Part shown: in pieces, positions 50,926-63,332 of the stretch | Layout: the number at the start of each line of letters is the position of its first letter | Position numbering within the stretch: the first letter of the stretch is position 1 | Source: Neolentinus lepideus HHB14362 ss-1 | Lineage: Eukaryota; Basidiomycota; Agaricomycetes; Gloeophyllales; Gloeophyllaceae | Assembly (NCBI GenBank): GCA_001632425.1 | Contig: KV425566.1 | Location: 248,001 to 312,000, forward strand | Length of the DNA: 64,000 nt | Direction of reading: 5' to 3' | Notes under the pieces: generated by a model | Databases searched by the model: none | Seen by the model: only the letters and a program-made list of their open reading frames with translations | What the model was told of the DNA's origin: nothing | Translations under genes and position numbers: made by a program

Positions 50926-53900
50926 ATGGAAAGTAACCCTCCCGCGGAGAACGCCTCTCCGTCCAACAAGCCGCTGCCGGGGCCGCCGTCTTCAGCAAAG
51001 GCCAGGAAAGCTGAACGCCAAAAGGGCTCGGCTGAGGCTGCTCCGAGAGAGCGCCAGGGAACTCGTCAGTACAGTTTTCATATCGGTTTCGAATCTATCA
51101 AACTATCGTGCTTGTGTTTGTTTTGATGTAGCCTCAGCCACCGCACCGTCGCATGTCAACGACCAGCCTCTGGTTCCCAATCATAGACCTGCTCATCCTT
51201 ATCCCGCCCGTCCTATGATGAACCCGCCGTATTCCATGAACGGCTCCCCCTACCCCTCGACAAACAATCCTTCTTACAATAATACGCCGGCCAATCCGGC
51301 CATGAACCGTGCAAGTCCACAGGTCGGTCCTGGCATGCCAAATCATGTCCCACCTCAACCATACCCGTATCCGATGCAGCAGAACCCGTATGCTACCCAT
51401 GCTTATGGGTACCCTCAATTTACGCCACATATGATGGTCTACCCTCGTCCAGCGTCGCAAGAGGCCCTGCATAACCAGGGCGCATCCTCCCCGGCCCCGT
51501 CTCCCGCTTCGACTGCAGGTAAGCGTAAACGAAAATCAGGCGATGATGCTAGGGGGTCCAGTGTTGGTGAGAGGGCGTCTGACGAAGAGGCGACCTCTGG
51601 TCGCGCGTCAGGTAATCATAACAGCCCCGGCACGGCTGGCGTCGTCGACGTGAAGAAGCGTACCAAGACACAACGCGCCTGCGACAGCTGTCGGACGCGT
51701 AAAATTAGGTATGTCCAAGTACCCCTATTGCGCGCTATAGTATGCAACTGCCAGCATCCTGTTTCTGCTTGTCATCGCGTTCAATACCTGTGCCATATAT
51801 TACTTGTATCTGTGATTGGCTAATGGCAGGGAGGTAGATGCGACATAATCTCTGACACCGATCCACCCGTGTGCCAGCACTGTCGACAGTATGGTTATGA
51901 ATGCACCTCCTTCAAGCCCATCACTGAGACGCGCTTCAAAAAGCGGAGGGTTGAGCAGGATGCTGCCGCTTCCGTAGAGAGGGACAAAGCAGACACCCAA
52001 CGGACAGGTACCGCGTCTCCTGCGCCATCTACTCACTACTTCGGTACGCTGTGGTCTCACTACCTGACACGACTATACCCATCAGCTCGTCGTGTCTCCT
52101 ACAGGTCCTACATCCCCTGCTTACCTACTTCATTCGCAACCCTCGGTCTCTCCTCGTATATACGAGTCGTACGACTTGCGATACCATCACTCATGGGAGG
52201 TCAGCCGTGATGGCGAGGGTATAATCCAAATCACGGAACCGGAGCGTGGCGAGCCCGTAGCGAATATGCCCAAGCCGATAGACCCTCGCATAGAGCGCGA
52301 AGTTATCCAAAAGCTCGTAAACGCCTACTTCACCGACGTCTGCCCCCTATTACCTGTAGTCACCCAGTCCGAACTCTTGTCTAACACCTCACCTCCGCCC
52401 ATACTGCTATACTCGATGTGTGCTGTCGCTGCGGCCAAGCGAGACGTGCCACAGACTGTCTTTGACACATTGAGGCATGCGGTCAACAATGTGGTCAAAG
52501 CGGACGACGTATTGAGCACAGCATCCATTGTCAACGTACAGAGTCTGATCATTCTCTGTATGACTGGCGATTGCCATTCACAATTTGTACCTAATGCGCT
52601 CTCCGCGCTTTGGATTCGATTGGGTGCGGCAATCCGGATGGTATGTAGATTGTCGCTAAGAAGACTATGGTATCTAAAGTATATTACGATTCAGGCACAA
52701 GACCTTGGTCTGCATCGCGCAGAGTCCGTCAAGGCAAACATAGGGATGCGAAGGCGCCTTTGGGGTGCGTGTGTAATCAGTGACCGATGGTATGCTCTTC
52801 TGCATCGCACTGCCGTGCCGTTTTAATTTACTCGGCCGCAGGACGAGTCTGGCGTACGGCCATCCATTTATGATCGACGTCCAAGACTGCGACGCACGCC
52901 TCCCTTCCTCCGGGGATCCTAACGATCTCTACATGGATGAGATGGTTCGATTAAGCATTATCCTGGGACGTGTGCTTAAAACTATCTATAGGTGCGCATG
53001 GTACCGCACGTTTACTTCAGTCCTAGATTGGTGACTGACTGATTGTGGACACAGCCCCTCCGGCTTGACCCTCGCCACGGACGAAATACTGTACACGTTG
53101 TTGGCGGACATCGAGGCGTGGAAGACGAACCTTCCTGAAAGCCTGCGGTTCCGCGGTCCCGAAACTCCTACCACCGGAGGTGCGCGTTGCTCGTTCTTTG
53201 TGATGACACCTGGAGCTCGTAATTCACAATTCACGTGAATTGTTCTAGGCGTCCTACACCTACTTTATTCATGCGTCTGTATGATATTCTGGCGTGTATT
53301 CATGCGAATATCGTACAGCTGTCCGGTTCATCTGAAGTTCTCTTTAACCGTCGAGCAATGGACTTCGCTTGTCCAGTTGACCGGTGAGGCAATCGACTGG
53401 TTGGACGCGCATGAACGACAGTATGACGTGTGGCTATTGGTTGCTTATGCTACTACGTCCTGCGCTCTCGTTCAGGTGGGGGAATAGTCAGAAATCCCGA
53501 CGAATATGCCATCTAACCATTTCCTCAGTATCACACCTGGGCAAGACGGAAAGATCCCGAAGCTGTGGCTAAGCTCAAGAAACTCCGAGACTGTGTGCGG
53601 AGATGGGAAAAGTCCCTATCGCCTGACCACATGTCTGCTAGAAGAAAGGCCTGTTGACGCGTTATCGACGCATCGAAACGCGCAGTTTCGCTGACATCAT
53701 TTCTTTGTGACAGACGGCCGAGATCATCTCTCTGCTCTACGAAGCTACGCAAGGTCCTTCTCAATCACTTGATGCGCCAGCTCTGAATCCTACCGGTGGT
53801 GTTAAAGGCAGGGCGCTGGCCGAAGGCCTGGATTATCGGAAAGACCCCTCACGACCTGGCGGCGGCGTGTACGTCGCGCACGGAAAGGCGAGGGAAGGAG

Positions 53901-54627
53901 ACTACTCTGGGGTGCCGCCAGGGACGGTTATACAGTCTGATGAGGAATCAGAAGGTGAGGAATTGTCCGTCATGTCGGCATTGGGGGTGTCGCACGTTCG
54001 GGGTACAGCCGAGTCCGCTGCTCGTGTTACTCCTTCCTCTGCTCCACCCGGTGTGCCTACATCTGACGTTGCCGGCGGCGTGACCTCTTACTGGTCCGCG
54101 TCGGGTTCCTCAGGCGGTGCTAACAACGCCAACAACAACGCGAACGCCAATGCGAGCCGTGGTGCGCCGAGTTCGTCGATCGTTAGCATGGTGCCGTTGG
54201 CGGGTGCGGGAACGACTAGCTTCCCAAACCTGAACCCAGCCATGAACGACTTGATGGCGGGGGCGCCGGGTAATAATGTGCAGGTAATGAATGTGTTGGA
54301 CATGCCTATGCCGGAAGCTTCGAACAGCGCTTTGCAGCAGTACGCCTTGGCCGAAGATGGGTTCCTGGAAGGTCTTCCCGGCGGAATGTTTGATTGGGGT
54401 GAGTTATCTTTGGAAGGTTCTCAGGTCTTTTGTTAACGCCCTGTGTCAATTTGTTTCTCACTCTAGGACAATGGGACACGTTCTTTGCACGCCTTGCGCC
54501 CCAAGTGGGCTTGCCTGGATTCCAACAGCCGTTGGCTCAAGACCAGCAAGCCGCCACGAGCAACGGTACTGCGCCCATGGAGGGTCGTCCTCAACAGAGC
54601 TACCCACCGCAAGGTGGCAGCAGCTAG
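50926..54627 (+). CDS. Zn2Cys6 fungal transcription factor (XlnR-like architecture)
   Basis: Nuclear regulator with an N-terminal Zn2Cys6 cluster and a central fungal-specific transcription factor domain. A Pro/Tyr/Asn-rich N-terminus and a basic stretch (GKRKRKSGDD) precede the cluster QRACDSCRTRKIRCDIISDT, DPPVCQHCRQYGYEC. All six cysteines are present and the cluster is split by an intron of about 130 nt after RKIR. The middle domain contains LVNAYFTDVCPLLPVVTQSE, ALWIRLGAAIRM, QDLGLHRAESVKANIGMRRR and GHPFMIDVQDCDARLPSSGD. The C-terminus is Ser/Gly/Asn-rich and ends GGSS before the stop at 54625. About ten introns. The overall layout matches XlnR/Xyr1-like and similar regulators; the regulon cannot be told. 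Confidence 0.88.
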
Positions 54628-55448
54628 CCTTGGTGTGCAGTCCTTTGTCCATCTTCCCCAGACTTTGTTGGTCCTAGCGTTCACCTGTTCACGTTATAGC
54701 CATTCACCTGTCTCGCTCTCCACACATTTCCTGCGGCGCGTCTTTCGTTCTGTTTCCCTCTTTGACGTACCATTCGAACTTCGTTAGTTTCATGAGGCGA
54801 CGGTAATGAATTGGAGGGGCAAAAATATGTATTGTACTTTTCGTTACTCAGGCTTTATTTAGCTATAGAATTGATAAACCGGCCTGATGTAACATAATGG
54901 GAGGCGATTGGATAACGATGTGGCTGGAGTATCTTATCGCTAGGTTATTCCGGGGTTTGTATGTCGTTGCATCGAGATTGTTGGCGGTTGCGGTTGGCAT
55001 CTGATCGTGGGTGAATGATGCCGCTTGGAAGCGGCAGAATCCTGATAGTTCGTGGGTGCGAAAGGGGGCGTTGGCGAGACCAGCGCGTGCTCGATAGGTG
55101 ATTACGGTAACGCAGACGAATGGGCAAGCAGTGTGGCAGAGAAGGAAGTGGCGGGCGCATGATCTGACTGGCGTCGGGCTGGTGATGGGAGGCTCGTGGC
55201 AGGCGCTTCTTGGGCTTCTGCACGCGTGAGCAAGTTGCCCGACGCAGCGTGTGTCGGGCTTCTGGTGCATTTTCCTTTTCTCCTGCCTGTCGTCTTTCTA
55301 TGTTACCCCTTCTGTCCTCTTAATATCATATTACTTGCCACGAATCATCGCTAGCCCGTCGACATCGCGTTCGACGTCGAGCATATCGTACGCGCTGGCC
55401 GTTTAATACAACTCTATATTCCCTCCTTCTTTATCTTGGAAACAATCC
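54628..55448. other. intergenic region upstream of LIM gene
   Basis: 821 bp. A 135-codon minus-strand frame (54863-55270) has no domain and overlaps the presumed promoter, so it is left out. A TATATTCC-like element and C/T-rich tracts lie just before the LIM start. Confidence 0.4.
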
Positions 55449-58416
55449 ATGGCATCTCTACTTTCGCCCGCTCCCTCCGGTCCCCCGCGTCTTTCCCAGC
55501 TATTGCCGACCGTAAAGTGCTCGAGTTGCAATGCGCCCGTTGCACTTTCAGAACTAGGTGATCATGTTTGCAAGCCAGCGCCTCCACTCCCAAACTCCCC
55601 TGGTTCCACCAAGTCTGTTGCCAGCTTTCTTCCTACACGTCTCCAAAATCTTGTCTCCCCAACTTCCACTTCCAGTCCTCCCAGTGCACCACCACCAGCT
55701 CCTACGGGTCCCGCTGGCCAGCAGAGGTCCTCATCTCTGTCGTTCACTGGGAGGAATCAACGGCCCGAGCGCGGTCCAAGTCCTCTCTCACGAGGTGCCG
55801 AATCTCCTAGCGCTGTTTCGCCCTCTAGCGCTATCTCGAATCCAGGTTCTTCCGATTTTCGAGCATCTGCGCGCGTACCACCCGCTCGTGAGAGAACACC
55901 GTCTATGTCCACTCAGCGCATTGGCACACCTTCCATTGCTCCTGCTCCAAATGTTCCGCAGCGTGTCGTCTCGCCATCCGCTCCTGGACGCGCGGGTCCC
56001 GTTCCTTACCCTAATCGCGGCGGTACGCCTGTTGACCCTAGAGCGCGGACGCTGTCAAGTCCCCGTAGAGAGCATCCAGAACCTATGTCCAGTCCCGTTA
56101 TACCCCCAGCGCGCACGAACACGCCGACTTCTCCACTCGTTCAACCTCCCTCTCGAACAGGCACCCCGGCCACGAGACGGCGAGGTAGCAATGCCTCGAC
56201 CCGTGTGCCCTTCCCCTCAACAGCCCCACCTCAAATTCCCCTCCCTCGTACCCCTTCGACTTCCTCACACATGAGTACTCTGTCTGCGTACCGTCATCCA
56301 AGTTCACCCAGTACCTACACTCCCCCAGCGCCTCCGCCAAGGACGCCCCCACCTCCGACTCCAGGGACCCCAAAAGTTCAGGAACCCGACACGAAGACGG
56401 GAGGCGAGGCAGGCATGGCGGGAGTTGGCCGGCGAGGGTTCGCTGCAGCAGTTAGAGCTGCAATGTTTGCGACCGACATCGCCAGTCATGTGCATGCGGG
56501 GCACGATAGTGGGTGGGGGACACCAAGCATGGATGGGCGGAGACCGAATGCGCCACGGTTTCTTGATATCAGCACGAATGCCTTACATTGTAAGTCCGAT
56601 AATTTCATCTTCATCTTCATCTTCATCTGTCATATCTGTGTTGTGCATCAACACTGCCCTTCTATCTTGTTCTCTTTTGTTCTGGATTATAACCCCTACT
56701 TGCTTGTAGTTGAGACCTGTTTCTCTGTCTGATAATCGTATATAAGTAATGCACGACGCTGACATGAACTTTTCTCTCGTCTGCTTTGATAGCGGCCAAT
56801 ACCCCCCCTCTCTCGCCCAACCCCAGCACGCATTCATCAACACACTCACCACATTCTCCGTATTCTCCAACAACTTTCCCCCTAGCCTCTCCCAACAAAC
56901 CTTCGTCCCCATCTCATTCTGCAGCTAGCCCCGCGATCGCCTCCAGGACCCCTTCCCCTGCCAGCACATTCACCCAAGTCGACCGCCTCACTCAGACGCC
57001 AACGCCGACACCCGCGGACTTTGCCAAGCCTCCACAGACGCCTTCAACACCAATGACGCCCTCGCTGCCCTTTTTTGAGAAGTTCAAGAACAAGCTGCCC
57101 ATGTCGGCCTCTGCGCCAGGCTTCGGCCTCGACCGGCAACAAGACGAACCGCGAGCCCTCTCACCTGATCCGGATTCCAGTTCGGAGTACTCTGGTAGTG
57201 GGCTTGCATATGCGGACGACACGGATGAGGATGAGGTGGGGCTGATGGCCCCTGCCGTGAAGCCTTTGGCGGTGAACAATAGCAATCCGACGTCGCGGGT
57301 GCACTTCCCTAGCATGTCGGATAATAGCGAAACGGCAAAGTTGGACTATTCGCGGTCGACGTCGAGCTCGGCGTCATCATCGTCAAGAGGGCCGGCGAAT
57401 ATGCCGATCAGGAGTATATCAGATGCATCGTACACTTCGTCGAGGATGGGCAAAGGCGCCTTGGATCGGGCGATGGAGACCTTGTTCGAGGACCCAACGT
57501 CGCCTACTTCTTCTACTACATCCGCTTCGTTCGGCGTCACTTCTACTGCCCTGGCTAAGTCGAACACGACGGCGAACCGTGGCTCGAGCGCGAGCGCGGT
57601 GAAGCTGCCGACACGGAGCCATACCAGCCCGACGCTGCACAACCATGCGCTTGGAGAGGGGGCCAAGAAGCGGGAGCGGAAGGTGCGCGAATGCAGGCGG
57701 TGCGAGAGGCAGATAGATGACGGGCGGTGGGTGAGGACGGACTCGGGGGGAGTGCTCTGCGAGAGATGCTGGAAGAATATGTATTTACCGAAGGTGAGTG
57801 TCGCCTCATTACTCCTGGGATCTTGCGGCAGCTGTATGCGCTTGTGGTTGCTATCGAAGTACTGACCGTGTATGGTATTGGCAGTGCCGTCGCTGTAACT
57901 TACCTATAGAGAAGCACGCGGTGTCATCCTCGGATGGTCAGTTGAAAGGCAAATACCACCGTGAATGCTTTAATTGTCATACCTGTCATGTAAGTGGTCA
58001 CGACACCGGCTATTTGTTAGCCCACTTACGTTCTTTGGTTATGGTAGAAACCCTTCCCCGACAAGACCTTCTATGTTTTCGACGGCAAACCATTCTGTGC
58101 ATATCATTACCATGAAGCCAACGATTCGCTGTGTGCCGCTGCAACTTGCGGCCAGCCGATCGAAGGACCTTGTGCCGTTTCGCATGCAGGTGACAGGTAT
58201 CATCCTGAGCACCTACTCTGCGAATATCCTCGTGGCTGCACCGAGAAGCTAGACGAATACTACGAAGTCGATGGGAGAATGCTATGCGAGCGCCATGCCT
58301 TCATGCGCCACAACGAGGACGACGAAGAGGATGACGGCGATAGGGAACTCAAGGCCATGAAGAGAACCACACGATTCATAGATTTAACGCAATTTGGCGG
58401 CAACGGCTTGCGGTAA
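55449..58416 (+). CDS. LIM-domain protein, paxillin-like (Pxl1 type)
   Basis: A long disordered Pro/Ser/Thr-rich N-terminal part is followed by LIM domains at the C-terminus, as in fungal paxillin-like proteins that act at sites of polarised growth and cytokinesis. The far N-terminus has a short Cys/His unit (VKCSSCNAPVALSELGDHVC). LIM1: RECRRCERQIDDGRW ... LCERCWKNMYLPK. LIM2: CRRCNLPIEKHAVSSS ... YHRECFNCHTCH, KPFPDKTFYVFDGKPFCAYH. LIM3: LCAAATCGQPIEGPCAVSHA, then YHPEHLLCEYPRGC, YEVDGRMLCERH. The end is acidic, then RTTRFIDLTQFGG. Introns near 56590-56792 (with a TTCATC microsatellite), 57794-57883, 57990-58048 and others. About 800 aa. Confidence 0.87.
56604..56628 (+). repeat. (TTCATC)n microsatellite
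   Basis: About four TTCATC units in the first intron of the LIM gene. Confidence 0.85.
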
Positions 58417-58787
58417 TAAATCGGGTGGATGTTCCCACTCGTCAGGTAGATATCGGGATTCTAGGTCCTCGGATACAATTTCATCTTACTCCGATTTGGG
58501 ACGGTTTATACCTTGCTTATGTTTATTAGCTATTACGGACCTCATACCATTGTATTCTTTCACCATTTACAGCATCTTTTGGATTTTTTGTCTTGTCTTA
58601 CATACGTACTTCATCCGCCACATTCACCAGTTTACGTGGCGTAGGAGTGGAAGCCATCCTTTGTAATATATTCCTCATCATTACGCAAATTCTGGAAACT
58701 TGGTAAAGAATGGCCGGCGAATGGAAAGGGGGGTATATGATTCCCATAATAGCGCAATCGGAAAACACGTTCCAACACTTTGCCGCG
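58417..58787. other. convergent 3' intergenic region
   Basis: T-rich 3' flank of the LIM gene (+) and of the Sac2-type gene (-). Nothing else recognised. Confidence 0.4.
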
Positions 58788-61700
58788 TTAGGTCCCAGCG
58801 CCTAGCCATAAGAGCCTCTTGATACCATACTCCATTTTCGAGTAGACACTGGTCATCCTCTGGGCTTCTGCCAGACTAGCATGAAGGTATGAGTACGAAT
58901 GGTCCGGAATGCAATGAATGTTTCAACTGACCCTACAACGTCCTCTTCGACGACGAAGCCATCATGAGCGCAGCCCACATCCTTGCAGGCCCGTTCGATT
59001 GCCTCGACTATCAAGTCCACGGCCTCTTTGCAGTTCGTAGCGCCTGTCAGGTCATCGGCCTGCTCTTCAAAGCTGCCTGATCCTCTCCGTGTCCGTGCAG
59101 GATCAATAGATAACGCCTTGAACGCCGCAAAGCTCGTGTCACTGGACACATCGGGTGCGGCATTTGATAGGATCCTGGAAAGCTTGGAGCCCTTTTGCGA
59201 TGGGCTGGGCAGTATTAGCGGCCGACTAGAAGTAGCAGTGACCGGAGAGGATGGCACTGAAGATGATTCAGCGCTATTTCGAACTGAATAACTCGACACC
59301 CGAGTGTCTTGGTTGCTGTTGAACCATGTTATGATGAATCCGGCATTCTGCAAAGGATCTTTACTTGCTTCCTCGAGCGGTGAGAGGATGTATGCGCCTT
59401 TATCATATTTAGCAACACATAACTGAGATATGAATTACCTCACACCTTTACTAATCTTCGTGATGTCTCCAAGAGGCACACGGGTATACATCTTGACCTT
59501 GCCAAGAACATAATCATAACTCTGTGACACACTATAGCCAATACAACAAGCTGATGTTATAGTGTCACTTACGACGATGTACAATGCCCTCGCAGTCTTG
59601 CGAAAATGTCAGACTCTTGACGAATGCATATGAAGCCCGACATAATGACATACCAGAAGCACCACTTTCTCCTCGAAATTCCGGCTAATCTTTGTGTTCA
59701 TTGGGACTGGAGAGAACAATGTCCAGCCTGAGAGTAAGCGCTCCCCCTCCAACAGGACTCGGGATACCGAAGTCGCGATAGCCTCCGCCCGAATTTTCGA
59801 CAACCGGATCAAATCACGAGGATCACTAGACTGCAGCCTCAGGAGGAACTCGGAAAATACTGAGATAGTACGATAGCCGAGCATATAGTCAATAACTGCT
59901 TGACAGAACCAGTCACTGAAGGTAGAAGTATACATCCTATAACATCGTTAATCTTTAGACAAGACCGCGAGAAGAAATCGAAGACATACGAACCTGGCGA
60001 TGGAATTTACGCCGTCGTTAAGCATACCGCCTAAGTCGCGTTTACCAGTTCTTATGAGAGTGTGAATAAAGTCGCAAGGATGTGATGACTATGTCACAGA
60101 CCTAGTAAAATCACCCTGAAGATGATAATATATGAATATATGCGCAGTAAGGACGAGTCAATGAAGACAAACCTTCAGAGCAGACGTTCCGGCGCTGCCG
60201 ATAAAATTAATAATCTCGACATGCGGCCTTCGGATGGGTACTTACTAGATTCTACTAATAGCGTCTCCGTTATTCGCCCACACTAGATGAAATCAGTCTC
60301 GTCGAGATGCACTGCCCGGAAAGACATACCATCGTTAAACACGATATCTGTCTCTGTTCTAACGCCGTCAGATGAATTCAAAAGAGCTAGGGCGCCTAGT
60401 TGTCTGTCCAAGACGTGTCGGGCAAACGCAGACTGAGTTGTGCGAAATAAGACGTCAGACAAACTAATGCATAAGTGCTTTGTACACACTTGAACAACGT
60501 TTGTCCGATCAAGACAGTCGATGCAGTTCACGCGAAAGGCACCCTTCTGCTCCGACATAAGGTGATCGTTGGACACCCAAAAATACCTGACATCACCAAG
60601 CCATGAGCGGCTAAATCGCAACTGTCAACGATGCACTCACCCATGACTTTCGAACACGCGCTCCATCTTGTCGATGAGCTTCGAGATGTTCTCGTACCTA
60701 CGGCCGTATAAGCACTGTGAGTCGATGCGAAAGGGAAGTGCGAGCCTACTTCATGCCTTTCGTCTCTGTATGGAAGTCATAATCGTTGTACCTACCGAGC
60801 TCACGTTGTGAAGACTATCGCAGTGCAAAGGAGTGACACGTACTGTACTTCAGGCATGTTCATTTCGGTGGCATAGTCCCTGTATGCAAGCGTTACAACA
60901 GACTCCTTGCCGTGCTGTTCGGCCAAATTTATGATAGTCTGAGCGCGGAAACACATGAACATTTGCAAGGTCCCAGACAGAATAATGCCCTACACTTGGT
61001 CCATATTTCGAGACAATCTTCTGAAAATGCCTTCGGATAGCGTCCAAGTTCTGAGAGTGAGTTCGCTCAGGAGACAAGATGGGAGCTGGCTTGAGACTGT
61101 ATCCGGGCTGAGTCCAGAAAAGCGGAACTACGAGACGTCAAGACCGGCCCCTAATCCAAGAGTAGTTATGACTTACTGGAACCCCGTATTATAGTGTAGC
61201 TGAAAATATTAGTAGTACCTTCGCGCTTCAAGCCAATTTTAGGCATCGTGTCTTCATAAAGTATATGTGCGTATTGTAGACATACCTCGACTCGCGTGAT
61301 AACCTCCGTCTCCACAAAATTTGCGACATTAGCTTCGTCGTCGATGCCTCGCCGCTGGTATCGTAATCCTCCCCGCTCTCGTGACCGTCTAGAGACAAGA
61401 ATATAATCTACAAGAGCAGAGTCTCCCTCCTCCGACGCCACAGGTTCGCGTGGTACATGGAATGATGCTACCTGATAGTACCCTTGCATGATGGGCAGGA
61501 CATATGAATGCAGCTAAAAGGCATGTAACTGTGTCACAACCAAACCGAGCGATATGCCACTATCAGAACTCACCCCAGCATCCATGAACGGCTTGCTCAG
61601 CCACTCGTTCCACCAAAACTGGCGGTCAACTCGCCGCCAAAGAGGCAGAGTCGGATGTGCTTCTGAAAATACATCTATCTTATCTCCTATGGGGCTTAGT

Positions 61701-63028
61701 CCCTTGTCGTTACCCAAAGCATTTAAAGTCGCAAGCAAAGCGTTCTGTTGCTTTGACTTGTTGACGTCCTCGTGCTTATGCTGGAGGGACCTCGTAACAT
61801 CTAAATGGGAACTTTCAACGTCGTCAAACTACTCGTTAGCTGGATGACGCGCACTTACCGAAGTTGTACGCAAAGTACATGGCCCCCATAGAGAACCCCC
61901 TGATGGTCTCCTTAACGATCTTATCTTCAAGCTGTGTATGTCTTTCCTCCGCCGATGCAGGTGGAGGCGCCGTTTCCGTCAGTATCGTCGCAAGCGCCTC
62001 ACCCGGCTCCTGACTCCCATCCCTGGCCGATGCTTCGAGAGCTTCTTCGGCTTCATCACCGAGCATCAAACGTGAAGACTCGGAATCAATGGAATCAATG
62101 GTGTTACTCCGTTTAGGGACGGTTAATTTATTCCAGAACGAGAGGCGGTTGGCAATGGTCTTTGCTACGGAGGTGCTGTCCGACATAATCGAGGAGGGAG
62201 TAGATGCACCTGATTCCGTGGGAGATGCTAGGCCATTGTCGTCCTCCTCCAAGGAAGATTCGTGTTTGGTTAGAGGGGTCATCAGCTTTGTTTGAGTCTC
62301 ATCGGAGAATTTCACGTGGGGTGAAGTCGGTCCTTCATCTTTGATAACTGGTTGCTCTGTCAGAATAGGGTTTGTGGCTCCTTCTGAGAGAGGGGACGAT
62401 GGATGGGCTAACGCCGCATTCCGCGATGCTAGTGTGTTGACCACCATCTTCGCTCGTTCTTCCGTAAGGGGGATGGCCGTGACACTCTTCACGCCATATA
62501 CTGGATGGTCATGACTGAGCACTTGAAAGAGCATAAGTTACCGATGCATTCTTCATAAATCAGATTCTTACAAGGTCCTGGCTCAGATCTAGACGTAATA
62601 ACCAATAGATACGCCGCTACATAACATACACAATTCAATCCCCTCCTAGATTCCACACAAACAACAATCATACCAGAGAACAACTCCATAATCCCCACAA
62701 TCCCATAAACAACCACGCTGTCTGCCCAGTCCGCATCTGGGGCCCCTCCATCTCCCTGGACCTCCTCTACGGTCGGCTTCATGCCCCATCCGATCTGCAC
62801 ATGCGACTCGTGGTGCGTCAGGCCGGGAACAAACGGTCTAAGGAGCAATCCCTGGTGCGTTACAAGCACCGCAATGTGTTCGTGCGGAAAGGGGTGCGGG
62901 ACGGCGGGTACAACATATTTCGGCTGCAAACCTGTTGCTTGGACCGTCGGGGCAGGCGGAACGGTTACTGGCACGGAGGGCAGCTTTGGCGGTGGCTTCA
63001 GTGATTGTCTAGCAAAGAGACGCTTCAT
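58788..63028 (-). CDS. Sac-domain phosphoinositide phosphatase with hSac2 domain (INPP5F/Sac2-like)
   Basis: Phosphoinositide phosphatase of endosomal or plasma membranes. The product is about 1000 aa in many small exons. N-terminal Sac domain: HPVYGVKSVTAIPL, FWWNEWLSKPFMDAGV, YQVASFHVPREP, LVSRRSRERGGLRYQRRGID and ANVANFVETEVI. The catalytic exon reads AFRVNCIDCLDRTNVVQ, carrying the CX5R(T) signature with Cys and Arg intact. Then GDFTRTGKRDLGGMLNDGVN and YTSTFSDWFCQAVIDYMLG follow. The C-terminal hSac2-type region includes DPRDLIRLSKIRAEA and GKVKMYTRVPLGDITKI. The last exon (acceptor TGCTAG) ends KMEYGIKRLLWLGAGT, matching fungal homologues. A Ser/Thr/Glu-rich insert (about 61950-62400) interrupts the Sac domain. 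Confidence 0.9.
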
Positions 63029-63332
63029 GGCGGGCCAAGAAGTGAACTGTCTAGCGGTGGGCTAGCCTTGCAAGGAGGGGTATCAGCTTAGACTCAGAGC
63101 ATGCCCAGTGCACATTTCAGGCGCGTCATTTCGCGCGTCGCGTAAATATAGATGGCTTACCGCTGGTAACGTACGTACGGTCATGTGCAGTCGTTGTCAA
63201 ACATAGTTGTATGCCTCAGGGTAAAATGTACTAGGGCAGGCAACAGGTACACAAGAGGCATACGCGGTGGTAATACAAGAGTAGAAGTCCATGAGATCCG
63301 AGGTCCGTGCGATAACCGGTATGATCAAGAGG
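63029..63332. other. intergenic region
   Basis: 304 bp holding the Sac2-type promoter and the 3' end of the last gene. Nothing else is seen. Confidence 0.4.

Noticed and set aside
54863..55270. 135-codon minus-strand frame
   Set aside because: Composition is not coding-like, no domain, and it occupies the LIM gene promoter.
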